Notes under the pieces: generated by a model | What the model was told of the DNA's origin: nothing | The model's database searches: none | The model's input: the letters and a program-made list of their open reading frames with translations, nothing else | Translations under genes and position numbers: made by a program | In this document: piece after piece, positions 8,475 to 16,888 of the stretch | Position numbering within the stretch: the first letter of the stretch is position 1 | Layout: every line of letters starts with the position of its first letter | Origin: Microcaldota archaeon | GTDB taxonomy: Archaea; Micrarchaeota; Micrarchaeia; Anstonellales; Bilamarchaeaceae | DNA: 33,521 nucleotides | Assembly: GCA_016932815.1 (NCBI GenBank) | Contig: JAFGCC010000018.1 | Coordinates: 1 to 33,521, forward strand | Direction of reading: 5' to 3'

Positions 8475-9658
8475 AGCAAGGGAAATTTGATTTGTCGTTT
8501 TTGCACGGGAAGGGAGTAATCGCAGGAGAGGGGCCGATAATGGGAGTGGATGCCCGGGAATTCTCCATGGAGCCTGGGAACCTGTACACACTCTTGGGGC
8601 ATTACGAGCCGGAATCCCTGGATTTTGTAATTAGCAAAAACTTCATATTCAAAAGCAAGTACCACCGCATACTCCTAAAAGAATGGATGAATGCGTGCAG
8701 GGTGGGAGGGGACGTGGTAATCCTGCTAGAAAACCGCTTTGGCGGACCTGCGAATTCCCCGCACAAAAAGGGGATGCGCTTTTTGCTCCTAGAGATTTTC
8801 GCGCTATTTGGGAACAGTGTGGAAGTGGACCATGAGTATTCCAAGGAGAGCGGGGAGGGGATGGTGCGCATACGCAAGAAAGAGCCCGCCTTGGCAGAAG
8901 GCGATTCAGTAACCAAATGGACCTTCGGGATACTCTCAAACGGGAAGCGGAACGACGAGGTGGACCGCATAATCGAGGCGATAATTTCCCAGGGGATACC
9001 GAAAGTGCAGATAATAGTGTGCGGAAAATACGAAAACAAGAACGGATACGAAATAGATTACCTGCCCTTCTCGGAAAAAGACAGGCAGGGATGGATTACG
9101 CGCAAGAAGAACATGGTCATGGAGAATGCAAAATACGAGAACGTGGTCGTGGTGCATGACAGGGTCTTCCCATCCAGGGGATGGTATGCGGGAATGAAGA
9201 AATACGGGAATTATTTTGACGCCCTCTCCTGCGTGCTGGTAAACGAGGAAACCGGGAAGAGGGAAGGCGACTGGATAGCGAACATACCCATGATAGCAGG
9301 GCACCTGGACTATTCGGACTGGGATGAGAAAGTGCGGATAAACGGGCCCCTTATCGTCCTCAAAAAGAGCGCGTGGAAGAAGGCCCCCTGGAACGAGCAC
9401 CTTTTCTGGAACGAGGCGGAGGACTTTGAACTTGGGGAGAGGCAAAACAGGGCAGGGGTACTGCTGCGCTTCAACCCTTATTCGAAATGCACTACCCCCG
9501 GATGCAGGTTCAAATACATGGAATTTGAAAAGGACACGCAAAAACTGGGGAAGCTCAAAGTGCCAATTCCGCAGGATGCATACCTCGTTGCCCTAAATGC
9601 GTATCTTAGGGCACCGGCAGGGGTTCGGGATGGGATAAAAAAATTACTGGGCCGGTGA
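8471..9658 (+). CDS. Methyltransferase-like / GT-A glycosyltransferase fusion
   Basis: 395 aa from a TTG at 8471, chosen because GGAGG at 8459-8463 lies 7 nt upstream and TTG overlaps the flippase stop as TTGA; an in-frame ATG at 8429 lies inside the flippase and lacks this site. Residues of about 1-140 resemble the second half of a class I SAM methyltransferase (GVDAREF, SLDFVISKNFIF, LLKEWMNACRVGGDVVILLENR), but the SAM-binding glycine motif is degenerate (GVIAGEGP). Residues of about 150-395 look like a GT-A transferase: WTFGILSNGKR, ITRKKNMVMENAKYENVVVVHDRVF and WNEAEDFELGER, with the acidic pair near the usual ED catalytic position. Substrates are unknown. The methyltransferase part may be inactive or structural. 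Confidence 0.65.
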   Translation: MKQGKFDLSFLHGKGVIAGEGPIMGVDAREFSMEPGNLYTLLGHYEPESLDFVISKNFIFKSKYHRILLKEWMNACRVGGDVVILLENRFGGPANSPHKKGMRFLLLEIFALFGNSVEVDHEYSKESGEGMVRIRKKEPALAEGDSVTKWTFGILSNGKRNDEVDRIIEAIISQGIPKVQIIVCGKYENKNGYEIDYLPFSEKDRQGWITRKKNMVMENAKYENVVVVHDRVFPSRGWYAGMKKYGNYFDALSCVLVNEETGKREGDWIANIPMIAGHLDYSDWDEKVRINGPLIVLKKSAWKKAPWNEHLFWNEAEDFELGERQNRAGVLLRFNPYSKCTTPGCRFKYMEFEKDTQKLGKLKVPIPQDAYLVALNAYLRAPAGVRDGIKKLLGR

Positions 9659-10062
9659 AGGCATACACGGAAGCCAATTTCCATTACGAATCCATCCACT
9701 ACCCGCTAACCTCGCTCCTAGCCTGCCTGGGGGTAGCCGCAATAATAGAAGCGGCACATTATAGGGCGGGGAATTCATTCCTCGGATTTATGGGCGGGAT
9801 ATCCTACGAGTTCTACCTTATGCACGCCACACTCCTGCTGCTAATTCCGCCTGGAAACTCCGCAACCATTGCAATAGGGGTATTCATCGCATCAATAGCC
9901 GCATCCATTGCACTAAAGAGAATGTCGGATGGGCAATTGGTTCGCTGCGGGGAAGGGCGGCAAAATGCGGTTCATAGCCTGCTTGCCGCTTCGGTCTTTA
10001 GGAACTCGTTTAGGTCTTCGGGTGTCCCAAGGCCGTGCATCCTGCTCCTCTCCATGTGGTAG
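9655..10062 (+). pseudogene. C-terminal remnant of an acyltransferase-3 family membrane protein
   Basis: The frame opens at a GTG overlapping the preceding stop (GTGA) and contains FLGFMGGISYEFYLMHATLLLL, which closely resembles the last membrane segments of acyltransferase-3 (OatA-like) proteins that O-acylate glycans. The family normally has 330-380 residues with about ten membrane helices; only about 90 related residues remain here. The final 30 or so residues run into the convergent nucleotidyltransferase gene (stop 9972) and lack membrane character, so they are probably not ancestral. Either a decayed gene or a short translated remnant. Confidence 0.55.
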
Positions 10063-10712
10063 TTCTTGATCTTGAGGTCTTTGAGTATCATCTCGTTGAA
10101 GACCGGGGCAACGTAGAATTCGCCGTTTACGCGGCAGTTTTTGAGAATCATCTTCTGCGCGTTCTCAACGAAGTGCCTTCCCTTTTTGTAGTAGTAAATC
10201 CCCACTGTGGCGTCGCGGCTTATCGGGCGCTTTTCTGCAACCTCGCACACAAAGCCGTCTTCGCCGGTCTTGGAATATGACCACTTGGGGTGCGTCGCAT
10301 CGAAAGTGAGTATTGCGCCGTCCAGGTTCTCCTTCCTCGCAAATTCCACCATGCTGGTTATGTCCATGTCCACGAACTGGTCGGAGTTGGCAATTATCAA
10401 TTCATCGTCGTTTTCAATGTATTCTGAGGCGAGGAGCACGGTGCAGGCTGCGCCTTCGGTTATCCCGTCCACCTGCACGATTTTGCAGCCTGGGGCGATT
10501 AGCTCAAGCATGTCCGACAACGCGTATTTATCATAGTGCTCCTTTTGCACGATGAATATGAACTGGTGCTCCACACTCGGGCGCAGGTTGTCTACGACCA
10601 CGCTTATCATGGGCTTGCCCTTGACCTCTATTAGGGGTTTTGGGAAAGTATATCCAGCATCCGCAAACCTTGAGCCTCTTCCCGCCATCGGGACTACTAT
10701 GTTCAAAACCAT
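9972..10712 (-). CDS. Sugar nucleotidyltransferase (NTP-transferase fold)
   Basis: 246 aa from the ATG at 10712, preceded by GGTGG at 10722-10718 with a 5-nt spacer; a GTG three codons upstream is less likely. It starts MVLNIVVPMAGRGSRFADAGYTFPKPLIEVKGKPMI, where GRGSRF plus PKPL is the nucleotide-binding loop. EGAACTVL and IANSDQFVD follow in the order expected for NDP-sugar pyrophosphorylases; SDQ is the metal-binding Asp region. The HAD phosphatase lies directly upstream on the same strand, suggesting a small sugar-phosphate activation module. Sugar and nucleotide are unknown. Its 3' end is overlapped by the acyltransferase remnant from the other strand. Confidence 0.78.
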   Translation of the reverse strand: MVLNIVVPMAGRGSRFADAGYTFPKPLIEVKGKPMISVVVDNLRPSVEHQFIFIVQKEHYDKYALSDMLELIAPGCKIVQVDGITEGAACTVLLASEYIENDDELIIANSDQFVDMDITSMVEFARKENLDGAILTFDATHPKWSYSKTGEDGFVCEVAEKRPISRDATVGIYYYKKGRHFVENAQKMILKNCRVNGEFYVAPVFNEMILKDLKIKNYHMERSRMHGLGTPEDLNEFLKTEAASRL

Positions 10713-10776
10713 TTTTTCCACCTTTTTTGCTTTCCTTTGTTCTCCCCACCAATTCCAGCTTTGGTTATGCCCCGCT

Positions 10777-11409
10777 TCATTCCCCCTCTTGCTTTCCTAT
10801 TGAGTCAATAAACGACTTTAGCTTGTCATAGCGCACTTCCTTGAAGCCGCTCACTACGCACACGTGCGCGCCGCTTGCCCTTGCAGCCTCAATCCCGTGC
10901 GGGGAATCCTCCACTATTACGACCTCTTCTGGCTTTAAGCCTAGCTTCTCCATCGCAATCTGGTACATTTGCGGGTCTGGCTTGGGCTTTTGGACCTCGT
11001 CGTTTCCTATGAAGAATTCGAGGTACTCCATGAGCCCGGACTGGCGGAGCATCAGGTCCACGCTGTCTCTAACCGCATTCGAGCACACAATCTGGCGCAC
11101 GCCCTCCTTGCGGAACTTTGCCAGCATGAACTGCTTCTCAAAATGGGGCGTGCAGTTGCGCAGGATTTCCTGCCTCGTATAGACCTGTTTTAGGGAATTG
11201 ACAAACTCCTTTAAGGCAAGCGGGAAGCCCTTCTCCTTTGATAGGACCTCCAGCTTCTTCCTGGTGGGAAGCCCATTGTAGAAGGAAACGTGCTCCTGGC
11301 GGTTTATTATGAAGCCGAATACGTGCAGGGCGCGGTTTAGCGCCTCGTAATGCCATTCTGTGGCATCGACAAGCACTCCGTCCAGATCGTAGATTATGGC
11401 TTTTACCAA
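10777..11409 (-). CDS. HAD-superfamily phosphatase, beta-phosphoglucomutase-like subfamily
   Basis: 210 aa starting with TTG at 11409, supported by GGTGG at 11420-11416 (6-nt spacer); no ATG is available nearby. All four HAD motifs are visible: DLDGVLVD (nucleophile Asp and acid/base Asp), CSNA (motif II Ser), the Lys in EVQKPKPDP (motif III) and VIVEDSPHGIEAA (motif IV acidic pair). A helical cap follows motif I, as in the phosphoglucomutase and sugar-phosphatase group. It probably dephosphorylates or isomerises a sugar phosphate, perhaps for the nucleotidyltransferase just downstream. A TATA-like sequence at 11451-11460 suggests its own promoter. Confidence 0.8.
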   Translation of the reverse strand: MVKAIIYDLDGVLVDATEWHYEALNRALHVFGFIINRQEHVSFYNGLPTRKKLEVLSKEKGFPLALKEFVNSLKQVYTRQEILRNCTPHFEKQFMLAKFRKEGVRQIVCSNAVRDSVDLMLRQSGLMEYLEFFIGNDEVQKPKPDPQMYQIAMEKLGLKPEEVVIVEDSPHGIEAARASGAHVCVVSGFKEVRYDKLKSFIDSIGKQEGE

Positions 11410-11450
11410 GCAAGACCACCCGCTTTGCAGCTAGTTGTAATCTCCGCCAA

Positions 11451-11460
11451 TTCTTTTATT
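11451..11460 (-). promoter_or_regulatory. TATA-like box upstream of the HAD phosphatase
   Basis: The minus strand reads AATAAAAGAA, about 47 bp before the TTG start at 11409. It predicts a transcript start near 11429 and a short leader that contains the GGTGG ribosome site. Weak evidence based on AT content and position. Confidence 0.35.
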
Positions 11461-11525
11461 GCTTTGTTTTTGGGGAAGGGGGGCATTTTCGCCCGCTTTT
11501 TGGAGGCTTCGCCCATTGGGGGAAT

Positions 11526-12170
11526 TCAGCTTTCAAAAAACTCCTTCGCCCTCTCAACGTAATCGGTGCAGAGCCACACTTCGTCTTTGTGCATCCCTGC
11601 ATCCTTGAGGGATTCCCAGAATGCGTAGGGGTCCCTCTTGTGCAAATCCGGGGAAACCAAGGCGAGCTTCTTTCCGTCTTCAAGGTAGCGGCGCAGCGCC
11701 CCAAAGTCCGAATAATCCCTGCTGAAGCAGTCAACCCACAGCCAGTCCGCAGAATCGTACAAATCCGGCTCCGGCTCTATGTCGCTAACCCTCGTTGCGA
11801 GGTTCTCTCTGGGCAGGAACTTGGAGAAGAGGTAAAGTGTGGGAACCGACATGTCAAAGAAGAAGCAGTTTGGGCCAAGTTCCAGGCGGGATTCGAGAAC
11901 CTCTTTTAGGAGCTTGTGCTGCCCGTCGGATTTTACGTTCAGGGCGAGGAGCTGCCCCGCTTTTAGGGGAGGAAGCGCATCAAGGAGTTCGCCGAATTTC
12001 AGGGGGGAGCCCCTGGGCATGTCGTGGGAAATCACTATTTCCCCATTTAGGTCGCGGATGTCGGTTTCGATTCCATAGCCTTTTCCAAGTGCCCCAATTA
12101 GCGTTTCAAGCACGTTCTCCTTTTCCGGTTCGGGCTTTACGGTGTTGCCCCTGTGCGCCAGGAAATACAT
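11526..12170 (-). CDS. Glycerophosphodiester phosphodiesterase-like protein
   Basis: 214 aa, slightly short for the family. The N-terminus has the GDPD signature order: FLAHRGN (catalytic His/Arg), IETDIRDLNGEIVISHD (metal-binding Glu and Asp, second catalytic His). Later strands of the TIM barrel are recognisable (LLALNVKSDG, NCFFFDMSV, LWVDCF, LALVSPDLH). GDPD enzymes hydrolyse phosphodiesters such as glycerophosphodiesters; in glycan loci related proteins may act on sugar phosphodiesters. It follows the GalE-like epimerase with a 24-bp gap, so co-transcription is likely. The exact substrate is unknown. Confidence 0.72.
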   Translation of the reverse strand: MYFLAHRGNTVKPEPEKENVLETLIGALGKGYGIETDIRDLNGEIVISHDMPRGSPLKFGELLDALPPLKAGQLLALNVKSDGQHKLLKEVLESRLELGPNCFFFDMSVPTLYLFSKFLPRENLATRVSDIEPEPDLYDSADWLWVDCFSRDYSDFGALRRYLEDGKKLALVSPDLHKRDPYAFWESLKDAGMHKDEVWLCTDYVERAKEFFES

Positions 12171-12194
12171 GGGGGCTATTTTGCGGGGGGCGCG

Positions 12195-13151
12195 TTAAAA
12201 GGATATTGGTTTCGCGCCAGAATCCCCGTCCCCGTTTTCGGCTTTCATCCAGTCTAGGGTTTCGGAGATGCCCCTCTTGAGGCTGGTTGCGGGCTTGTAG
12301 CCTAGGAGGGTGTAAGCCTTCTCTATGCTTGCAAGCGAATGGAGGATGTCGCCTTCGCGCTTTTCCTCGAATATGGGCTCCAGGTTGCATCCGGAAACCG
12401 AGGCAATCTTGCCCCAGAGTTCCAGAAGGGAAATCGCACTCCCGCCTGCTATGTTGAAAACCTCCCCTGGGGCTTTCTCGCTTTCTGCGCATTGGAGGTT
12501 TGCTTCCGCTACGTCCTTTGCGAAAACGAAATCCCTAGTCTGGCTCCCATCCCCATAGATTGTGGGGCGCTCCCCATGCAGCGCGCAATGGAGGAAGCGG
12601 GAGATTACCCCCGAATACTGGGAGGTTGCCTTCTGCCCGGGTCCATAAACGTTGAAATAGCGCAGGGAGGCCGTCTTGAGCGAATGCTCCTCGAAATACC
12701 TCCTTGCATCTTTCTCGTTTTGGAGCTTGCTCTCCCCATAGGGCGATTGGGGGGAGGGAGCATCTGTTTCCTTTTTTGGGAGCCCGGGTGCGTCCCCGTA
12801 TATTGCGGCGCTTGAAGCGATTACTGCCCTCTCAACGTCGTTTTTCCTGCAGGCTTCTAGTACGTTCAGGGTTCCCCCGACGTTCACTTCATTGGTCTTC
12901 TCCGGGTCCTTGAAGGATTCGGGGACCGAAACTATTGCGGCCTCATGGAAAACCCAGTCGCATCCTTTGCAGGCTTCTTCAACCTTCTTTGCATCGGTTA
13001 TGGAAGCGCGAATCAGGGTGGCTCCCCTTGCGCGCTCCGGGAGCGAGGACTCCGAGGAATCCAGGACCGTAACTTCGTGGTTGTGGGATAGCAGGAGGGA
13101 GGCTATGTGCGAGCCTATGAAGCCGGAGCCTCCTGTTACGAGGGCCTTCAT
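12195..13151 (-). CDS. UDP-glucose 4-epimerase-like NAD-dependent epimerase
   Basis: 318 aa extended SDR. It shows GGSGFIGSHIA (NAD binding), EAAIVSVPESF, the catalytic ASSAAIYGD Ser and SPYGESK (YxxxK), then RYFNVYGPGQ and TIYGDGSQTRDFV, all typical of the GalE/UDP-sugar epimerase group. It likely interconverts C4 epimers of UDP-hexoses. The start is leaderless by spacing: a TTTATA element at 13179-13174 is centred about 25 bp upstream of the ATG. It heads the minus-strand group with the GDPD-like, HAD and nucleotidyltransferase genes. A UDP-N-acetylhexosamine epimerase is an alternative. Confidence 0.82.
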   Translation of the reverse strand: MKALVTGGSGFIGSHIASLLLSHNHEVTVLDSSESSLPERARGATLIRASITDAKKVEEACKGCDWVFHEAAIVSVPESFKDPEKTNEVNVGGTLNVLEACRKNDVERAVIASSAAIYGDAPGLPKKETDAPSPQSPYGESKLQNEKDARRYFEEHSLKTASLRYFNVYGPGQKATSQYSGVISRFLHCALHGERPTIYGDGSQTRDFVFAKDVAEANLQCAESEKAPGEVFNIAGGSAISLLELWGKIASVSGCNLEPIFEEKREGDILHSLASIEKAYTLLGYKPATSLKRGISETLDWMKAENGDGDSGAKPISF

Positions 13152-13173
13152 GCGCGGAATATCCGTGTGCAGG

Positions 13174-13179
13174 TATAAA
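13174..13179 (-). promoter_or_regulatory. TATA box for the GalE-like epimerase (leaderless)
   Basis: The minus strand reads TTTATA, centred 25.5 bp before the ATG at 13151. That matches the archaeal TATA-to-transcript-start distance, so transcription would begin at or next to the start codon. Confidence 0.55.
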
Positions 13180-13235
13180 GGCTTTTTGGATTGGTGGCAA
13201 TAACCTTGGGGCGGGGGAAACGGGTTTTGGCGCCC

Positions 13236-14015
13236 TCAATCCCCCTGGGGCCCCTCAAGCATCGTTTTGAAGTTCTGGCACATCATTTCCGAAGATCCCG
13301 CGATTGCCATAACTAGGAGGGGAATCTTAAACTGCGGCTCAAGCTCCAGATATGCCTCCACTGCCTTCCTGTAGGGGATGCTGAACCGGGCGGCTTCGTA
13401 GAGTGCATTCTCCACGTAGCTCTCCCCCCTGGGGGGAACTTCCGTCTGCTTTTTGCACATGGGAAGCAGCTTGGCCTCGAAGCCGTAGGCTCCCATTTTC
13501 TGGATATTTGCCGCTTCCCAGAGCACCTGTCCCTCCCCAAGCGTGCCCGGGGCGGATTCGGAATTGGATGCGGCCACTATGCCCTCCACCTTCTCCACGA
13601 ATTCCGGGGATAATTTAAGTGAGAGAAGGAACTCTTTTGCAGGGGATTTGGGATTCTGGGGCCAACTCTCGCCTTTTCCTGTGGCGGAGCCGTTCCACGC
13701 TTCGCGGAGGATTGCAGCAGCCCAGCAAGCCTCGGTGTCTGCTTTGGCCCACGAAGCGAGGTAGAGGGTGAAACGGGCGAAATCCTCGTTTTCCGCGGGC
13801 TCTTTTGAATTCTCTTTTGCGAAGCCTGCTATCGCATCGCGCTGCCTTGGATTGAGTGCGGACAGGTTGCGGGGCTTATCCGGCAGCAGCCCGTTTTCTA
13901 TTGAGAAGGGCCCGAAAAAAAGCTTTTTCTGCATGAGGTCGCGGTTTATCGCCGGCCTGTTCCTTCTGTGGAAGGGCTGCCCGACCTTGTTCCTTGCATG
14001 GGATTGCGCTGCCAT
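13236..14015 (-). CDS. Uncharacterised protein with a possible degenerate HD-like region
   Basis: 259 aa from the ATG at 14015, chosen because a TATA-like TTTTTAAAAC at 14048-14039 is centred about 28 bp upstream (leaderless); the open frame continues 189 nt further with low-complexity residues. The protein is mostly helical. The segment LSPEFVEKVEGIVAAS followed by EGQVLWEAANIQKMGAYGF resembles the end of HD phosphohydrolase domains, where family members read roughly E-x2-hydrophobic-x-DAD-hydrophobic-x3-G. The usual metal-binding Asp is replaced, and no clear H...HD motif is seen upstream. I do not recognise the family with confidence, so catalytic activity should not be assumed. It is divergent from alaS. 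Confidence 0.55.
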   Translation of the reverse strand: MAAQSHARNKVGQPFHRRNRPAINRDLMQKKLFFGPFSIENGLLPDKPRNLSALNPRQRDAIAGFAKENSKEPAENEDFARFTLYLASWAKADTEACWAAAILREAWNGSATGKGESWPQNPKSPAKEFLLSLKLSPEFVEKVEGIVAASNSESAPGTLGEGQVLWEAANIQKMGAYGFEAKLLPMCKKQTEVPPRGESYVENALYEAARFSIPYRKAVEAYLELEPQFKIPLLVMAIAGSSEMMCQNFKTMLEGPQGD

Positions 14016-14038
14016 GCTTATGCTATATGCGCCCGTTT

Positions 14039-14048
14039 GTTTTAAAAA
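14039..14048 (-). promoter_or_regulatory. TATA box for the HD-like hypothetical gene
   Basis: The minus strand reads TTTTTAAAAC, centred about 28 bp before the ATG at 14015, fitting a leaderless transcript. This is the main reason for preferring that start over the longer frame. Confidence 0.5.
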
Positions 14049-14183
14049 TCGGGAAGATGGGGCCCGGAAGCGGCAAAAGAGGGGCTCTCCCCCCGGCGCG
14101 AAAAGGGGGGGCGGTGCCTTCCGACATGGGGCGGCGGGAATTGGGATTGCCCGCATTATCCGGCAGGCGCGGGAGGATAAGAC

Positions 14184-14193
14184 ATTAAAAATA
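14184..14193 (+). promoter_or_regulatory. TATA box for alaS (leaderless)
   Basis: ATTAAAAATA is centred 25.5 bp upstream of the alaS ATG at 14214, the canonical distance for a leaderless archaeal transcript. No Shine-Dalgarno site precedes the ATG. Confidence 0.6.
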
Positions 14194-14213
14194 CAACATG
14201 GCAATTCCCAACT

Positions 14214-16847
14214 ATGGCGATTACCAAGGATGAATTGCGCAGGCAGTTCTCAGGGGAGTGGAAGAAGCATTACGAAGTAAAGGCGCTTAGGGAGATGGGC
14301 TTTGGGAGGTATGAGTGCAAAAAATGCAAGAGGCACTTCTGGAGCCCAATTGAGAGGGACGTGTGCGAGGATTCCTCGTGCATAGGCTACGAATTCATAG
14401 GAAACGCCCCAAGCAGCAGGAAGCTAGGATACGTGGAAACCTGGAAGGAAATAGAAAAATACTTTACAAAAAACGGGCACACGAGCATACCTCCTTATCC
14501 AACGGTCGCCAGGTGGCGCGACGATTTGTATTTTACTATTGCATCAATCAACGACTTCCAGCCGTATGTCGTTAGCGGGGAGCTTGAGCCTCCCGCAAAC
14601 CCGTTAATCGTTCCCCAGCCGTGCATACGGTTCCCGGATGTTAGCAACGTCGGGGTTACCGGAAGGCACTACACGAATTTCGTGATGGTGGGCCAGCATG
14701 CATTCAACACGAAAAAGACCGGGATGTTCTACTGGAAGGATGAAGCCCTCATGCATGATATGAAGATGATGAAGGCCTTGGGCATTTCAGATGAGCGCAT
14801 AACCTTCATGGAGGACGTGTGGATGGGCGGGGGGAACTTCGGGCCTTCAATGGAATATTTCTCCGGGGGGCTTGAGCTTGGAAACTGCGTGTTCATGCAG
14901 TACGAAATCGTTGAGGGAACGGGGAGGGAGCTAAACACCAAGGTAATTGACATGGGGGCAGGCCTTAGCAGGCTGGCATGGGTTACGCACGGGTGCCCGG
15001 ACAGCTACGAGGTGGTTTATGGGAGCATGGTCCCAAAATACAAAAAGGAATTCGGGGTGGAAGTGGACAAGAAAACCTACCTTGAGTATGCAAAGAGGGT
15101 GGGGAGGCTCGACATAGAAGAAGTGAAAGACGCGGAAGCGGAAGTGCGTGCAATTGAGGAGGCAATCGGGCACCCCGGATTCTCCAGGAGCCTGCGCCCA
15201 TTGCAGGCGATGTATGCTAGCATGGACCATTTGCTCACAATCCTCTTTACCACGCGCGACGGGATGTTCCCAAGCAACGCGGGAGGCGGATACAACCTGC
15301 GCATGATACTGCGGCGCACTTTCGGCATGGATGAGGAATTCGGGTTCAATATAGATTATGCAAGCGTGCTAGAAGCCCACGCAAAGAGGCTTGAAGGGTT
15401 GTTCCCCACGCTTTCTGAGGCGGTAGAATCCGCATCCAGCCTCGTTGAAGAAGAGAAGAAAAAATACGTTGATGGAAAAGAAAGCGCCAGGGGGAAGCTT
15501 GCGACCATGCTCAAAAAAGGCGGAATCGGGGAGAATGAGCTAGAAGTCCTATACAAGAGCCATGGGATACCCCCCGAATACGTGGCGGAAGCGGCTGCCG
15601 AATCCGGAATCGAGATAAAAGTGCCCATGGATTTCTACAAGAGGGTAAGCGAAAAAGAAGAAAGCGGGCCAAAATCAGCGAAAGCGGGGGCGGAGATTGA
15701 CGTTGCAAACCTGCCCAAGACAAAAGCGCTCTACCGCTCAAACAAAGCGGAGTTTTCGGCGAAGGTGCTAGGCGTTGCGGGAAAATACGTGATACTAGAC
15801 AAAAGCGCGTTCTTCCCGGAAGGAGGGGGGCAGGCCGGGGACACCGGCAAGCTCAATGACGAGGGCGTCCTGGACACCGTTTCAAAAGACGGGGTAATCC
15901 TGCACAAGGTAAAAGATACGGGGAAATTCAGGGTGGGCCTTGAGGTTTCCGGGCTCGTAAACATCAGGAGGCGCAAGCAGATAAGCAGGCACCACACCGC
16001 AGAGCACCTGCTAAATGCCGCTTGCAGGAAGGTCCTAGGAAGCCACGTGTGGCAGGCCGGAAGCGGCAAGACCGAGCACAAGGCGCACCTGGATATTACC
16101 CACTACAAGAGGGTTACGGAAGAGGAATTGCGCAAAATAGAGCTTGAGGTAAATGGCTGGATAATAGACGACCGGGAAATAACGGTGGAAGTCCTCCCAA
16201 GAAACGATGCCGGGAAAAAATACGGCTTCAGGCTTTACCAGGGGGGAGCCGTGCCCGGAAAAGAGATACGCGTTGTGGTAATTGAGGGAGTGGAGGCGGA
16301 AGCCTGCGGGGGAACCCACGAGATGATAGCGCGCACCGGGGAAATCGGGGCTTTCCGCATAATCAAGCGCGAGGGGGTGCGGGACGGGATTGAGCGCATA
16401 AGCTTCAAGGCGGGGCTTGAAGCGATAAGGCACGCGCAGGAGGAAGAGGAGCTTTTGAAGAAGGCTTCGGATGCGGTAAGCGTCAGCCCGAATGAGCTGC
16501 CCCAGGCAGTAGAGAGGTTCTTCTCCGAATGGAAGGCGCAAAGAAACGAAATAGGGAAGCTAAAAGAAAGGCTGGTTTCCGACGTTTCAAAGGAACTGAT
16601 TGCGCGCAGCAGGAAAGAGGGGCTAATTGAGGAATCGTTGGATGAGGACCAGAAAACCCTTGCGAAAATAGCCGAGGAAATCTCCAAGGCGGAAGGGGCG
16701 ATGGTGATACTCAAGGGGAGGGACGGGGCGTTTGTCTGCGCCTGCGGGGAGGGGGCCAGGAAGAATGCAAAAGAGCTTCTTGAATTGATGAAGGAAAAGG
16801 GTGCAAAGGGAGGGGGGAACGAAAAGGTTGCGATGGGCAGGATTTGA
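14214..16847 (+). CDS. alaS: Alanyl-tRNA synthetase, archaeal type
   Basis: 877 aa, close to the roughly 900 aa of archaeal AlaRS. The N-terminus contains an archaeal-type cysteine cluster (CKKC...C-x4-C near residues 36-56). The class II catalytic core follows (EKYFTKNGHTSIPPYPTVARWRDD, RFPDVSNVG). The editing domain has HHTAEHLL (HxxxH zinc site) and CGGTHE (Cys and His ligands), so mischarged Ser/Gly-tRNAAla can be cleared. A C-Ala region completes the protein. It charges tRNA-Ala in the cytoplasm. It is monocistronic in appearance, with a leaderless promoter, and convergent with the PGI gene 41 bp away. Confidence 0.96.
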   Translation: MAITKDELRRQFSGEWKKHYEVKALREMGFGRYECKKCKRHFWSPIERDVCEDSSCIGYEFIGNAPSSRKLGYVETWKEIEKYFTKNGHTSIPPYPTVARWRDDLYFTIASINDFQPYVVSGELEPPANPLIVPQPCIRFPDVSNVGVTGRHYTNFVMVGQHAFNTKKTGMFYWKDEALMHDMKMMKALGISDERITFMEDVWMGGGNFGPSMEYFSGGLELGNCVFMQYEIVEGTGRELNTKVIDMGAGLSRLAWVTHGCPDSYEVVYGSMVPKYKKEFGVEVDKKTYLEYAKRVGRLDIEEVKDAEAEVRAIEEAIGHPGFSRSLRPLQAMYASMDHLLTILFTTRDGMFPSNAGGGYNLRMILRRTFGMDEEFGFNIDYASVLEAHAKRLEGLFPTLSEAVESASSLVEEEKKKYVDGKESARGKLATMLKKGGIGENELEVLYKSHGIPPEYVAEAAAESGIEIKVPMDFYKRVSEKEESGPKSAKAGAEIDVANLPKTKALYRSNKAEFSAKVLGVAGKYVILDKSAFFPEGGGQAGDTGKLNDEGVLDTVSKDGVILHKVKDTGKFRVGLEVSGLVNIRRRKQISRHHTAEHLLNAACRKVLGSHVWQAGSGKTEHKAHLDITHYKRVTEEELRKIELEVNGWIIDDREITVEVLPRNDAGKKYGFRLYQGGAVPGKEIRVVVIEGVEAEACGGTHEMIARTGEIGAFRIIKREGVRDGIERISFKAGLEAIRHAQEEEELLKKASDAVSVSPNELPQAVERFFSEWKAQRNEIGKLKERLVSDVSKELIARSRKEGLIEESLDEDQKTLAKIAEEISKAEGAMVILKGRDGAFVCACGEGARKNAKELLELMKEKGAKGGGNEKVAMGRI

Positions 16848-16888
16848 TGGGCTAAGGGAAGCAGCGGGGGGCAAATCGTTTGAAGGAT

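Noticed and set aside
14016-14204. N-terminal extension of the HD-like hypothetical protein
   Set aside because: Low-complexity residues, and the TATA spacing supports the ATG at 14015.
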